Shown: positions 25,365-34,612, numbered from the stretch's first letter. The stretch: 64,000 bases of DNA from Betaproteobacteria bacterium (GCA_021373185.1 JAJFTF010000024.1:62001-126000), one strand, 5' to 3'. Program-made: numbers and translations. Notes: a model not told the origin generated them from the letters alone.

Positions 25365-26315
25365 TCATTCCATGAACAGCGAACTGACCGAATCCTCGTT
25401 GCTGATCCGGCGCATGGTTTCGGCCAGCAGTTCCGCCACGGAAAGCTGACGGATGCGGCTGCAATTTCTGGCTGCCTCGTTGAGCGGGATGGTGTCGGTC
25501 ACGACCAGGCCATCCAGTTTCGAATTCTCGATGCGTTCTATCGCCGGGCCGGACAGCACCGGATGGGTGCAATAGGCCACCACCTTCTCTGCACCATGCT
25601 CCTTCAGTGCCGCTGCCGCTTCGCACAGCGTGTTGGCGGTATCCACCAGGTCGTCCATCAGTACGCAGGTACGGCCCCTGACGTCGCCGATGATGTTCAT
25701 CACCTTGGCCACATTGGGCTTGGGACGGCGTTTGTCGATAATCGCCAGATCCACTTCGAGGCGCTTGGCCAGCGCACGAGCGCGCACCACGCCGCCGACG
25801 TCCGGCGACACCACGATCAGGTTTTCATAATGCTGCTTCCACACGTCGCCCAGCAAAATCGGCGCCGCATAGACGTTGTCCACCGGAATATCGAAGAATC
25901 CCTGAATCTGGTCGGCATGCAAATCCATCGTCAGCACGCGGTCGACACCGGCACTGGTGAGCATGTTCGCCACCACCTTGGCGGTGATCGCCACACGCGC
26001 CGAGCGCGGCCGGCGATCCTGGCGCGCATAGCCCATGTAGGGAATGGCGGCGGTGATACGACCGGCAGACGAGCGCTTGAGCGCATCCACCATCACCATG
26101 ACTTCCATCAGGGTATCGTTGGTCGGGGTGCAGGTCGACTGCAGTACGAACACGTCCTTGCCGCGTACGTGCTCGAGAATCTCGACCATGACTTCGCCGT
26201 CGCTGAAACGGCTGACCGTCGCGCGTCCGAGACGCAGATTGAGATGTTTCGCCACCTCTTCGGCTAGCCGGGGATTCGCATTACCGGTGAAAACCATCAT
26301 GCTGCCGTGTGCCAT
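25365..26315 (-). CDS. prs: Ribose-phosphate pyrophosphokinase
   Basis: A 316-residue enzyme that makes PRPP from ribose 5-phosphate and ATP for nucleotide, His and Trp synthesis. It shows the flexible ATP-binding start ([17 protein letters not shown]), the catalytic KRRPKPN region and the PRPP loop [17 protein letters not shown] (about 218-234). The length matches bacterial class I enzymes. tRNA-Gln and ispE lie upstream and rplY downstream. Confidence 0.98.
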   Translation of the reverse strand: MAHGSMMVFTGNANPRLAEEVAKHLNLRLGRATVSRFSDGEVMVEILEHVRGKDVFVLQSTCTPTNDTLMEVMVMVDALKRSSAGRITAAIPYMGYARQDRRPRSARVAITAKVVANMLTSAGVDRVLTMDLHADQIQGFFDIPVDNVYAAPILLGDVWKQHYENLIVVSPDVGGVVRARALAKRLEVDLAIIDKRRPKPNVAKVMNIIGDVRGRTCVLMDDLVDTANTLCEAAAALKEHGAEKVVAYCTHPVLSGPAIERIENSKLDGLVVTDTIPLNEAARNCSRIRQLSVAELLAETMRRISNEDSVSSLFME

Positions 26316-26337
26316 GGCGCGCCTTTACAAAACGAAT

Positions 26338-26365
26338 GTAGGGACGGCGAATGCGCCGTCCCTAC
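26338..26365. repeat. Perfect palindrome between tRNA-Gln and prs
   Basis: GTAGGGACGGCG and its complement CGCCGTCCCTAC form a 12-base stem with a 4-base loop. No T run follows on the minus strand, so it is more likely a REP-like element or a processing/attenuation hairpin than a simple terminator. Confidence 0.6.
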
Positions 26366-26380
26366 CGGTTTGGATAAAAC

Positions 26381-26455
26381 TGGCTGGGGAGGTAGGGATC
26401 GAACCTACGAATGCCGGAATCAAAATCCGGTGCCTTACCACTTGGCGACTCCCCA
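26381..26455 (-). tRNA. tRNA-Gln(TTG)
   Basis: On the minus strand, TGGGGAG pairs with CTCCCCA, the anticodon loop is TTTTGAT with anticodon TTG, and the T arm is GTAGGTTCGATCCCTAC. CCA is encoded. It closely resembles E. coli glnU in the D arm and anticodon arm. It lies only 2 bases downstream of ispE and upstream of prs, the common betaproteobacterial arrangement, and is probably cut from a longer transcript. Confidence 0.96.
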
Positions 26456-26457
26456 AT

Positions 26458-27294
26458 TTAACTTGCAAAATCGTATAACGGATGCCGATCCAGGCCTTTT
26501 GCCACAAACCCGGCCATCTTTGCCGGCTTGAGGGAAAAAACCCTGCGCGCCTGTTCCTCGTCCGAAAACCCGGCAAACACACAGGCCCCGGAACCGGTCA
26601 TCCTGGCATCGCCGAAACCCCTTAGCCAGGCCAGAGATTCGGCCACCTGCGGGTAATTTCGGCACACCACGGACTCCAGATCGTTTCGCCCACAGCCCGT
26701 TGAAAAGTCCGACATTTTGATCGGTTTCGTATCGCGTGTCAATTCCCTGCTGGCAAAAATCTCCGGCGTGGAAACCGCCACAGGCGGCACCAGCACCACA
26801 TACCAGGCCGACGGAAGGGCCACCGGCTGGAGCTTTTCGCCGATGCCTTCGGCAAAGGCGCTTTCGCCGAACAGGAATACCGGCACGTCCGCGCCAAGGC
26901 GCAACCCCAACGCCTGCAGTTCCGTCCGCCCCAGGTTCAAATCCCACAAGCGGTTCAGCGCCAGCAGCACGGTGGCCGCATCGGAGCTGCCGCCGCCGAG
27001 GCCGCCGCCCATCGGCAGGCGCTTCTCCAGTGCGATATCGACGCCCAGACGACAGCCGCCGGCCTGTTGCAGCAGGCGCGCAGCGCGCACGGTGAGATCC
27101 TGTTCCGGTTCCAGGCCGGGCAACGGGTTCAGCCGCCGAATCAGGCCGTCATCCCGAACCGCAAAGGAAAGGCTGTCGCCATAATCGATGAAGCGGAATA
27201 CGGTCTGCAATAAATGATAACCGTCCGGGCGCTGGCCTACTACGTGCAGGAACAGGTTCAGCTTGGCCGGAGCAGGATAGGTCGGCAAGCTCAC
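26458..27294 (-). CDS. ispE: 4-diphosphocytidyl-2-C-methyl-D-erythritol kinase
   Basis: A 278-residue GHMP kinase of the MEP isoprenoid pathway. K11 in PAPAKLNLFLHV and the ATP loop PMGGGLGGGSSDAA (94-107) are present, as is the C-terminal MTGSGACVFAGF. The GTG start overlaps the lolB stop by 4 bases (GTGA), so translation is coupled. Confidence 0.97.
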   Translation of the reverse strand: MSLPTYPAPAKLNLFLHVVGQRPDGYHLLQTVFRFIDYGDSLSFAVRDDGLIRRLNPLPGLEPEQDLTVRAARLLQQAGGCRLGVDIALEKRLPMGGGLGGGSSDAATVLLALNRLWDLNLGRTELQALGLRLGADVPVFLFGESAFAEGIGEKLQPVALPSAWYVVLVPPVAVSTPEIFASRELTRDTKPIKMSDFSTGCGRNDLESVVCRNYPQVAESLAWLRGFGDARMTGSGACVFAGFSDEEQARRVFSLKPAKMAGFVAKGLDRHPLYDFAS

Positions 27295-27923
27295 GGCAGC
27301 ACCCAGTTGTCGATTACCAGCCTGACGCGCAGGCGGTCGCCCATGGTCATTTCCATCTTGGCCGGCAACTGGGTTCCCTGCACCGAACGGTATCCCTGAT
27401 AATCGATGCGCCAGCCGTCTTGGCGAAGGGTGGCAATATGACGCTGATCGTCATCCTGCTGGCTTTCAACCCATCTGTCCGGCGCGGATTGGCCGACAAT
27501 CCAGTATTGCAAGCCATCCACCGGCAGGCGCCAGCCCAGCACTTCATCGGTCAGGCTTTCCACATCGTCCGCGCGATAACCCTGCCCCTCGGCGGTTTCC
27601 AGCGAAGCGCCTGCAGAATTGTGCGTGATGCGGGCGATCCCCTGCCCCATTGGGGAAAGAATAAAGATTTCATCCCCCCCTTCATCGTGACGCCAGCGCA
27701 ACGAACCGGAAAAACTTTCCCCGTTATGCGCCACAGCGATCCGACCGGACAATTGGAACGCGGCGCTGGCATCGCTGCCAGCCTGCGGACGGGAGTCGCT
27801 TTCGAGTTCCAGCGGCGGCACGACCAGTTCGGCACACGCCCCGGATAGTGCGGCAAGAAGAAAAACTGCGGCGCGACTTATCAACCGTAATCTAGTTCGA
27901 AGGGATAAATTTCTTGATGACAT
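27291..27923 (-). CDS. lolB: Outer-membrane lipoprotein insertion protein LolB
   Basis: A 210-residue lipoprotein that receives lipoproteins from LolA at the outer membrane. The lipobox LSGAC puts the lipidated Cys at residue 30; FQLSGRIAVAHNGESFSGSLRWRH and GWRIDYQGYR are typical LolB stretches. With ATG 27923 the gene overlaps the TPR gene by 32 bases. A TTG at 27884 would remove the overlap and give a normal 16-residue signal before the Cys, so the true start is open. Confidence 0.92.
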   Translation of the reverse strand: MSSRNLSLRTRLRLISRAAVFLLAALSGACAELVVPPLELESDSRPQAGSDASAAFQLSGRIAVAHNGESFSGSLRWRHDEGGDEIFILSPMGQGIARITHNSAGASLETAEGQGYRADDVESLTDEVLGWRLPVDGLQYWIVGQSAPDRWVESQQDDDQRHIATLRQDGWRIDYQGYRSVQGTQLPAKMEMTMGDRLRVRLVIDNWVLP

Positions 27924-29649
27924 TCATTAACGATTCGTTCTGTGGATTTTCCTTCAAGGCGGCACGCCAGATTTTTTCCGCCTCTTGACGCTTGCCGCGA
28001 GCCCACAGGACTTCACCGAGGTGCGCCGCGATTTCCGCGTCATGCTGGCCAGCGTAGGCGCGGCGGAGATCGTCCTCAGCCTTTTCCAGTTGCCCCATGC
28101 GGTAATGCACCCAACCCAGGCTGTCGAGAATAAACAGATCGTCCGGCGCCAGTTTGAGCGCCTTCTCGATCAACTGCAACGCCTCGTCAAGCCGCTCCGA
28201 ACGATCCGCCAGCGTATATCCCAGCGCATTGTAGGCATGGGCATAGTCGGGCTTGATCTGAATCAGCTTGCGCAAATCCTGCTCAAGGATCTCGAATTTT
28301 CCCGCCCGTTCCGCCGCCATCGCATGATCGTAAAGCAGGTCGGGATGGTTCGGCAGTTTTTCCAGCGCCTTGCCGAGCAGCTCGAATGCCTCGGCGTAAG
28401 CCTTGGCATCCCGCAACAGTTGCGCTTCCGCCACGACCACCTGCACCCGCTGCTGGTTGCTCTGCACCACGATCTGCTTGAGATGCGCGCGCGCCTCAGC
28501 CAGCTTGCCCTGCTTGGCCAACACCGCGGCGCGCCGGATTTGCGCAGGAATGTACTGCTCGCCCTGGCCGACCGAGACATACCAGATTGCTGCCTCTTCG
28601 TAGCGTCCGCGTTCCTCGGACAATTGGCCGAGGTACATGCGCACCATGGCTTCATCGCGGTATCGACCGGTCAACGCCTGCTTCAGGAATTTCTCCGCAA
28701 CATCGTAATCCTTGGTCTGCATGGCCAACAGGCCGACTGCGAAACTCACGTCAGGGTTGCCGGGCATTTCGTCGAGCAATCTTTCGAACTGCGAACGCGC
28801 CTCGGCATACTGGCGTTCGCCGACCAGCAGGCGCGCGTAGACCAGACGGGCTTCCTGCATTTTTGGGTGGTCGGCCAGCAGGTTGCGAAAAAACACCAAT
28901 GCGTCGGTGGTGGAGGTACGCAGCAGCAACTGCCCTTGAAGCAAGGCTGCAGCCTCCCATTCGGGCTGCAAACGGCTTGCCTCGCGAATTTCGCTCAGCG
29001 CCAATTCGTTCTTGCTCGCCCCCCATGCCGCCTGGGCAATGGCAAAATGCGCTTCCGCACGATTCAAATAGGGCTCAACCAAATCCTGCACCAGGGACAG
29101 CACCTCCGCCTTGTCCGTCTGCTGCGCCAGCATCTGGTTCAAATGCAGCATCGCCCTGCCGACGCCATCACCTTCCGCCGCCAGCAATTTCTGAAGATGG
29201 GGCCGAGTTTTTTCCAATTGACCACTATTCAACAAAATCGCCACAACGGCCTGCTGCGCCGTAGGTTCGTCAGGTTCGATCTGGTACCACAACGTAGCCG
29301 CTTCCAGCGCCCGCGCCTCTTGCCGCGACAGCAGCGCAACCTCGGTGGCACGTTTGGCGAGACGCGGATCGCGCGTGGTCTTGGCCAGATCCAGCATTCC
29401 CTCGGCTGCCAAGCCCGGCTCACCGCGCTGACGCGCAATTTCAGAAATCAGGAACTGAAAGAAGATTTCCCTGCTCAGTTCGATTTTTGGCAAATTCGTC
29501 CGCGCTACAGGCTGCGCCGCCTTGACTGGCGGGTGCGCTTGAGCTGACGCTTGATCGGTAGTTGGCGACGCGGCATTCTTCGATTGAAGTTGAGCGCATC
29601 CGGTTGCAGCCAGTACGGCGGGAACCAGCAAGAGGTATTTTAAATTCAT
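27892..29649 (-). CDS. TPR-repeat outer-membrane lipoprotein
   Basis: A 585-residue protein with a lipoprotein signal (MNLKYLLLVPAVLAATGC, Cys18), a low-complexity linker (about 25-50) and then tetratricopeptide repeats to the end, for example LGYTLADRSERLDEALQLIEKAL and LGWVHYRMGQLEKAEDDLRRAY. Such TPR proteins sit directly upstream of lolB-ispE in betaproteobacteria and are annotated only as tetratricopeptide proteins; a scaffolding role in the envelope is likely but unproven. ATG 29649 was preferred over the preceding GTG codon. Confidence 0.88.
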   Translation of the reverse strand: MNLKYLLLVPAVLAATGCAQLQSKNAASPTTDQASAQAHPPVKAAQPVARTNLPKIELSREIFFQFLISEIARQRGEPGLAAEGMLDLAKTTRDPRLAKRATEVALLSRQEARALEAATLWYQIEPDEPTAQQAVVAILLNSGQLEKTRPHLQKLLAAEGDGVGRAMLHLNQMLAQQTDKAEVLSLVQDLVEPYLNRAEAHFAIAQAAWGASKNELALSEIREASRLQPEWEAAALLQGQLLLRTSTTDALVFFRNLLADHPKMQEARLVYARLLVGERQYAEARSQFERLLDEMPGNPDVSFAVGLLAMQTKDYDVAEKFLKQALTGRYRDEAMVRMYLGQLSEERGRYEEAAIWYVSVGQGEQYIPAQIRRAAVLAKQGKLAEARAHLKQIVVQSNQQRVQVVVAEAQLLRDAKAYAEAFELLGKALEKLPNHPDLLYDHAMAAERAGKFEILEQDLRKLIQIKPDYAHAYNALGYTLADRSERLDEALQLIEKALKLAPDDLFILDSLGWVHYRMGQLEKAEDDLRRAYAGQHDAEIAAHLGEVLWARGKRQEAEKIWRAALKENPQNESLMNVIKKFIPSN

Positions 29650-29775
29650 CACAGGGATATAATGGCTGCAGTCAACGATAGGCTATTTATTGAGTAGAGG
29701 GCGGCGTTCTTTACGTGTTGCCCATATTAGGACATATTTGCGCTTTTTCAAAGCAGCCAGGGCAACAACGAGAAG

Positions 29776-30507
29776 ATGACGAATATTACCGTTTCCGCCA
29801 GCGGCCTTTCGCGTCGTTATGGCGCCCGCATCGCCGTTCACGATATCGGCTTCGAACTGCGTCAGGGCGAAGTGCTCGGCCTGCTCGGGCCGAACGGCGC
29901 AGGCAAGACCACCACCCTGCAAATGCTGGCCGGGTGTCTGGCTCCCAGCAGCGGCGGCATCGAAATCTGCGGCATCGACCTGCTGGAGCGGCCACGGCAA
30001 GCCAAATCCCTGCTCGGCTACCTGCCGGAAACCCCGCCCCTGTACCGGGAAATGACGGTGGACGAATTTCTGCACTTTGCCGCGCGCCTGCACCGCGTCG
30101 CCAAAGCCGCAGTCCCCGCTGCGGTGGATAGCGCCAAGCAACGCTGCGGCCTGACCGAAGTCGGCAAACGGCTGATCGGCAGCCTGTCCAAGGGCTACCA
30201 GCAGCGCGTGGGCATCGCCCAGGCCATCGTGCATAACCCCCGCGTGGTGATCCTGGACGAACCCACGGTTGGACTCGACCCGATCCAGATCCGCGAAATT
30301 CGCAAACTGATCCGCGAACTGGGCGGAGAGCACAGCGTGATCCTGTCCACCCACATCCTGCCGGATGTGGAAAGCATCTGCGACCGTGTTCAGATCATGA
30401 GCCAAGGCAAACTGGCATTCGCCGGCGGCATGGCCGAGTTGAAACAGGCGCATCCGCAGCATGCCAGCTTGGAAGAGGTTTTCATTCATCTGACGCAACA
30501 GGAATAA
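29776..30507 (+). CDS. ABC transporter ATP-binding protein (GldA-like)
   Basis: A 243-residue ATPase of the ABC-2 type. Walker A GPNGAGKT (38-45), signature LSKGYQQRVG (about 139-148), Walker B VVILDEPTVGLDP (about 157-169) and the switch His in STHILPDVE are all present. It heads a four-gene unit with a permease, a GldG-like protein and a DUF4340 protein. The set resembles the Gld ABC of gliding bacteroidetes and similar undefined systems elsewhere. The cargo is unknown. Confidence 0.92.
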   Translation: MTNITVSASGLSRRYGARIAVHDIGFELRQGEVLGLLGPNGAGKTTTLQMLAGCLAPSSGGIEICGIDLLERPRQAKSLLGYLPETPPLYREMTVDEFLHFAARLHRVAKAAVPAAVDSAKQRCGLTEVGKRLIGSLSKGYQQRVGIAQAIVHNPRVVILDEPTVGLDPIQIREIRKLIRELGGEHSVILSTHILPDVESICDRVQIMSQGKLAFAGGMAELKQAHPQHASLEEVFIHLTQQE

Positions 30508-30516
30508 GGTGACCCC

Positions 30517-31260
30517 ATGATTACAACCATCGCCGCCAAGGAGTTACGCGCCCAGTTCTGCGCGCCCATGGCCTGGATTATCCTGGCCGTGCTGGAACTC
30601 GTCCTCGCCTGGTTTTTTCTCAACCAGATCGATGCCTTTCTGGCGGTGCAAACCCAACTGGCTTCTTATGCCAACCCGCCCGGCGTCACCGAACTGATCG
30701 TCGCCCCCTTGTTCGGCAACGCCGCCATGATCCTGCTGATGGCGGTGCCGCTGCTGTCGATGCGCCTGATCGCCGGAGAGCGGCGCGCCAAGACGCTCAC
30801 CCTGTTGCTGGGCGCACCGGTTTCCATCACCGAGATCGTCCTCGGCAAATTCGTCGGTTTGATGGTTTTCCTGATCCTGTTCATCGGCCTGGCCACGCTG
30901 ATGTCGCTGTCGCTGTATGCCGGCGCGACGCTCGACCTGGGATTGCTCGCCAGCAACGTCATCGGCCTGGTTCTGCTGGCGGCCAGCTTCGCTGCGCTCG
31001 GCCTGTTCATCTCCAGCCTCACCGCACATCCGATCATCGCCGGCATCGGCAGCCTGGGCGCATTCCTCGGCCTGTGGATCGTCAACCTTTCGGCACACGA
31101 ACCGGATAGCTGGCTGCATATCCTGTCCCTGCTCAAGCATTTCGAATCGTTCAACCGCGGCGTGATCGCCAGTGCCGATGTCGCGTTTTTCGTGCTGTTC
31201 ACCGCCGCCTTCCTGGTGCTGGCGGTGCGGCGGCTCGACGCCGACAGACTGCAAGGATAG
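30517..31260 (+). CDS. ABC-2 type permease (GldF-like)
   Basis: A 247-residue membrane protein with six hydrophobic segments (about 18-38, 60-82, 104-128, 138-162, 166-186, 220-242) and the family stretch SMRLIAGERRAKTLTLLLGAPVSITEIVLGK. It pairs with the ATPase 9 bases upstream and is followed by the GldG-like gene after 4 bases. It matches 'ABC transporter permease subunit' proteins of the Gld type. Confidence 0.9.
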   Translation: MITTIAAKELRAQFCAPMAWIILAVLELVLAWFFLNQIDAFLAVQTQLASYANPPGVTELIVAPLFGNAAMILLMAVPLLSMRLIAGERRAKTLTLLLGAPVSITEIVLGKFVGLMVFLILFIGLATLMSLSLYAGATLDLGLLASNVIGLVLLAASFAALGLFISSLTAHPIIAGIGSLGAFLGLWIVNLSAHEPDSWLHILSLLKHFESFNRGVIASADVAFFVLFTAAFLVLAVRRLDADRLQG

Positions 31261-31264
31261 AAAA

Positions 31265-32611
31265 ATGAACAGCAAATCGCAGTTCCAGTTGCGCCTGCAC
31301 GGCATTCTCTTCGTCGTCCTGTTCCTCCTCGCCGTCGGCCTGCTCGCCGTGCTTGCGCGCGAATATCCGGCGCAATGGGACATCACCCGCAACAGCCGCA
31401 ACTCCCTGAGCCAGGCCAGCATCGACACGCTCAAGCAACTGTCCGGCCCGGTCGCCATCACCGCTTATGCCACCCAGCATGACCCCCGGCTGGGCGACGT
31501 GCGCAAGATCATCCGCGAGTTCGTCGATCTCTACAGCCGCGCCAAGCCCGACCTCACGCTCAAATTCGTCGATCCGTCGGAGCAGCCGCAGCAAACACGG
31601 GCCGCCGGGATTCAGGCCAACGGCGAAATGGTGGTGGAATTCCAGGGTCGCAGCGAGCATCTCACCACCTTGAACGAGCAGATGTTTTCTTCCCTGCTGA
31701 CCCGGCTGGCGCGTGCCGACAAGCGGCTGGCGTTTTATCTCGACGGCCACGGCGAACGCAAGCTCAACGGCGTGGCCAACCACGATCTCGGCGACTTCGG
31801 CAACAGGCTGGAAGCCAAAGGCTTCAAGATTGCCAGCCTCAACCTGTCGCTGGCCCAGGACGTGCCCGACAACACCAGCCTGCTGCTGATCGCCAGCCCG
31901 CAGGTCGACCTGATGCCGGGAGAAGTGGAAAAACTGAACAAATACCTGGCGAAAGGCGGCAACCTGCTGTGGCTGATCGACCAGGAGCCGCTGCACGGCC
32001 TGCGTCCGCTGGCCGAAGCGCTGGGCTTGGTGCTGACGCCCGGCACGGTGGTCGACCCCGCCGCCGAACAGCTCAACACCACCCCTACCACCGCGCTCGG
32101 CGCGGTGTATGGTCGCCATCCGGCAACGCAGGGGTTCAATCTGGTCACCGCCTTCCCCTTCGCGCGCCAGATCGGCACCAGCGAGGGCAAGGGCTGGCAA
32201 GCCGCCTCCCTGGTCGAGGTTGCGCCGCAGGGCTGGGTGGAAACCGGCAAGCTCGACAGCTCCCCGGCTTATGACAAGAACCGCGACACGCCGGGGCCTG
32301 TCACCATCGCCGTCGCCCTCAGCCGCAGCGTGGAAGACAAGAACCAGCGCGTGGCAGTGGTCGGCAACGGCAGCTTCCTGTCCAACACCTATCTCGGCAA
32401 CGGCGGCAACCTCGACCTCGGCCTCAACCTGTTCAACTGGCTGGCAGGAGACGACAGCCTGATCGCCATCCCGGTCAAGAACACCCTGGATACCCGCCTT
32501 GAGCTGAGCAAGAGCGCCGCAGCGGTGATCGCCCTCGGCTTTCTGATCGGCCTGCCGCTGGCTTTCATCGCCACCGGCATCGTTATCCGCTGGCGACGGC
32601 GCAAGGCATGA
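31265..32611 (+). CDS. GldG-like ABC transporter auxiliary protein
   Basis: A 448-residue protein with an N-terminal membrane anchor (about 8-30), a large extracytoplasmic part and a C-terminal membrane helix followed by RWRRRKA. Conserved GldG features include DITRNSRNSLSQASIDTLKQL, FVDPSEQPQQTRAAGI and FYLDGHGERKLNG. Proteins of this type are thought to be the periplasmic part of the GldAFG transporter. ATG 31265 fits the anchor; the ATGA at its end overlaps the next gene. Confidence 0.88.
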   Translation: MNSKSQFQLRLHGILFVVLFLLAVGLLAVLAREYPAQWDITRNSRNSLSQASIDTLKQLSGPVAITAYATQHDPRLGDVRKIIREFVDLYSRAKPDLTLKFVDPSEQPQQTRAAGIQANGEMVVEFQGRSEHLTTLNEQMFSSLLTRLARADKRLAFYLDGHGERKLNGVANHDLGDFGNRLEAKGFKIASLNLSLAQDVPDNTSLLLIASPQVDLMPGEVEKLNKYLAKGGNLLWLIDQEPLHGLRPLAEALGLVLTPGTVVDPAAEQLNTTPTTALGAVYGRHPATQGFNLVTAFPFARQIGTSEGKGWQAASLVEVAPQGWVETGKLDSSPAYDKNRDTPGPVTIAVALSRSVEDKNQRVAVVGNGSFLSNTYLGNGGNLDLGLNLFNWLAGDDSLIAIPVKNTLDTRLELSKSAAAVIALGFLIGLPLAFIATGIVIRWRRRKA

Positions 32612-33453
32612 AAGCCAGAATCTGGCTCAATCTCGGCTTGGCTGCGCTGGTTGTCGCATTGGCGTTGCTGCTCTGGCACAAACCCAAGCCGGCGACCCAG
32701 CCGGAGTTCAAGCTCACCGCCCTAGTCAGCGCCGGCATCGATCGCATTGCCATTGACAAACCCGGACAACCGTCCATCGTACTGCAAAGAACGTCGTCCG
32801 GCTGGCGCCTGAGCGCCCCGTTCACCGCGCGAGCCGATGAGGAGATGGTCCGGCGCGTACTGGAGATAACCACCGCCGCCAGCCTGCAACGTTTCCCCGC
32901 CACCGATCTCGGCCGCTTCCAGCTCGACCAGCCGCTGTTGCGCCTCGCCCTCAACGATCAGGAAATCAGCTTCGGCATGCAGAACCCGCTGACCGGCGAA
33001 GTCTATGCCGCCACCCAAAATGCCGTTTTTCCGGTTGCGCCGCGCTACCTCGCCCACGCCCTGAGAATCCCCGCCGATTTCGCCTCTCGCGCCTTGCTGG
33101 CGGAGGAAGAAAAACCGGTCGGTTTCGAATTCGCCAATCTGACACTCAACCAGCGCGACGATGGCAAATGGCTGGCGCCCCCGGCCAGCACCGATCAAAG
33201 CCAGGACGACCTCAACCGCTGGGTGGACGAATGGCGTCACGCCTCCAGCCTGCTGACCCAGCCCTACGACGGCACCCCGGCGAAAGAATCGCTGACCTTG
33301 CGGCTGCGCAACGGCAAGACTATTTCCTGCAAAATTCTGCGACACGAACCGGAATTCGTGCTGCTGCGCGAGGACGAAAAGCTGCAATACCACTTCCCCG
33401 CCGATGTCGGAAAGCGTTTGCTACGACCGGGGAAGCAAACTCCGAATCTATAA
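32608..33453 (+). CDS. DUF4340 domain protein
   Basis: A 281-residue protein with one N-terminal membrane anchor (about 4-22) and a DUF4340 extracytoplasmic part (about 40-270; GIDRIAIDKPGQPSIVLQRT; WRLSAPFTARADE). It overlaps the GldG-like gene by 4 bases, so it belongs to the same complex. DUF4340 proteins regularly accompany GldG-like proteins; the biochemical role is unknown to me. Confidence 0.88.
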   Translation: MKARIWLNLGLAALVVALALLLWHKPKPATQPEFKLTALVSAGIDRIAIDKPGQPSIVLQRTSSGWRLSAPFTARADEEMVRRVLEITTAASLQRFPATDLGRFQLDQPLLRLALNDQEISFGMQNPLTGEVYAATQNAVFPVAPRYLAHALRIPADFASRALLAEEEKPVGFEFANLTLNQRDDGKWLAPPASTDQSQDDLNRWVDEWRHASSLLTQPYDGTPAKESLTLRLRNGKTISCKILRHEPEFVLLREDEKLQYHFPADVGKRLLRPGKQTPNL

Positions 33454-33728
33454 CACGCCCCATTCAGGGGGGATTGCAACCAAAGTTAGCCCCGGATCGG
33501 GAAACAATCTGAAACCGCTCATCTTCTCCTGATCTCTTCAAGGTTTTCCGACGATTTCCATTTATCCTGACGGATTACCCCCCTGACGCCGGCAATGCTC
33601 GTCTGGCCTGCTGCCGGGCTCAAACAGCATAGACCCCGCTTCGCAAAACCGTACCGCTGCACATCGGACGGCGCACTCCAATTTCAAATTCCGAGACACC
33701 TTCCAATTCCCTCATTTAAATTTTTCTA

Positions 33729-33757
33729 TTGCAAATGCGAATAGTTCGCATTAAGAT
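33729..33757 (+). promoter_or_regulatory. Fur-type operator within a sigma-70 promoter
   Basis: A 19-base perfect palindrome AATGCGAA-TAG-TTCGCATT (33734-33752) fills the space between -35 TTGCAA (33729-33734) and -10 TAAGAT (33752-33757), which are 17 bases apart. Both size and sequence resemble Fur boxes of beta- and gammaproteobacteria. It lies 38 bases before the first gene of the iron operon. The remainder of the 337-base gap (33454-33728) shows no gene. Confidence 0.75.
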
Positions 33758-33790
33758 GTAAAACATGGTTATCGATATCGGAGACAACTC

Positions 33791-34015
33791 ATGAAAATCG
33801 TGATTGATGCATGGCTCGAACGGAAGGACCCGCAAATCCGTTTTCTCGACGGCGACGATGCTTCCGTGCTGATGCAGGTGGGCCCGGCGCTCACTCAGCG
33901 ACTGCTTGAACAGGGCGAAATCAGCGTCGAGGATTTGCAGAACCCGCTCAGCCACGATCTTGCTGCCCTGGTTTTCAGGTTGCTGGGAATGCCCGTCGCC
34001 AGCGAAGCGTTTTGA
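33791..34015 (+). CDS. Small protein of unknown function, first gene of the iron operon
   Basis: A 74-residue acidic soluble protein with no signal peptide or Cys (MKIVIDAWLERKDPQIRFLD start; SVLMQVGPALTQRLLEQGEI). I do not recognise the family. It has GGAGAC before the ATG, lies directly behind the Fur-type operator and 44 bases before ftrA, so it should be made under iron limitation together with the uptake system. Confidence 0.7.
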   Translation: MKIVIDAWLERKDPQIRFLDGDDASVLMQVGPALTQRLLEQGEISVEDLQNPLSHDLAALVFRLLGMPVASEAF

Positions 34016-34059
34016 ACTGCAATCCCCCCTCAATTATCCATTGAAATGAAAGGAAACCC

Positions 34060-34611
34060 ATGAATTGCTTAACCCGCTCTCTTGCCGCCACAGTCGCATG
34101 CCTTGGCGCCGTTATGGCCTTTTCGGCCAACGCCGTGGAATATCCAATCGGCACGCCGCAACAGCGCAACGGCATGGAGATCGCCGCCGTCTATTTGCAG
34201 CCGGTCACCATGGAGCCGGACGGCATGATGCGCAAGGCCGAAGAGTCCGACGTCCATATGGAAGCAGACATTCACGCGCTGGCCAGCAACCCCAACGGCT
34301 TCGAGGAAGGCGCATGGATGCCCTACCTGGTCATCAAGTATGAAGTCACCAAACAGGGCAGCAACGAGAAAATCAGCGGCGACTTCATGCCGATGGTTGC
34401 CAACGACGGGCCGCACTACGGCGACAACATCAAGCTCAAGGGGCCCGGCAAGTACACGGTCAAATACAGGATTTCCCCTCCCGGCGCCGATCCGCACAGC
34501 CACTTCGGTCGCCACACCGACCGCCTGACCGGCGTGCGGCCATGGTTCAAGCCGTTCGAAGTGGAATATGAATTCACCTTTGTCGGCATCGGTAAAAAGG
34601 GCGGTTATTAA
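34060..34611 (+). CDS. ftrA: Periplasmic ferrous-iron/copper-binding protein FtrA (P19/Tp34 family)
   Basis: A 183-residue protein with a signal peptide (about 1-25, cleavage after ANA). Conserved ligand stretches of the P19/FetP/Tp34 family are SDVHMEADIHAL (H66, H72), MVANDGPHYGDN (H119) and PHSHFGRHTD (H146-H152). Family knowledge: the dimer binds copper and iron and works with an FTR1-type permease; in Bordetella the set is FtrABCD. Here ftrB, ftrC and ftrD follow, separated by a porin and a ferritin-like gene. Confidence 0.93.
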   Translation: MNCLTRSLAATVACLGAVMAFSANAVEYPIGTPQQRNGMEIAAVYLQPVTMEPDGMMRKAEESDVHMEADIHALASNPNGFEEGAWMPYLVIKYEVTKQGSNEKISGDFMPMVANDGPHYGDNIKLKGPGKYTVKYRISPPGADPHSHFGRHTDRLTGVRPWFKPFEVEYEFTFVGIGKKGGY

Positions 34612-34612
34612 G

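Noticed and set aside
27985..29547. 520-codon plus-strand frame opposite the TPR gene
   Set aside because: Antisense shadow of the repeat-rich TPR gene.
30544..31461. Minus-strand frame of 305 codons opposite the ABC permease
   Set aside because: Antisense shadow; Gln/Arg/Asp-rich without domain features.
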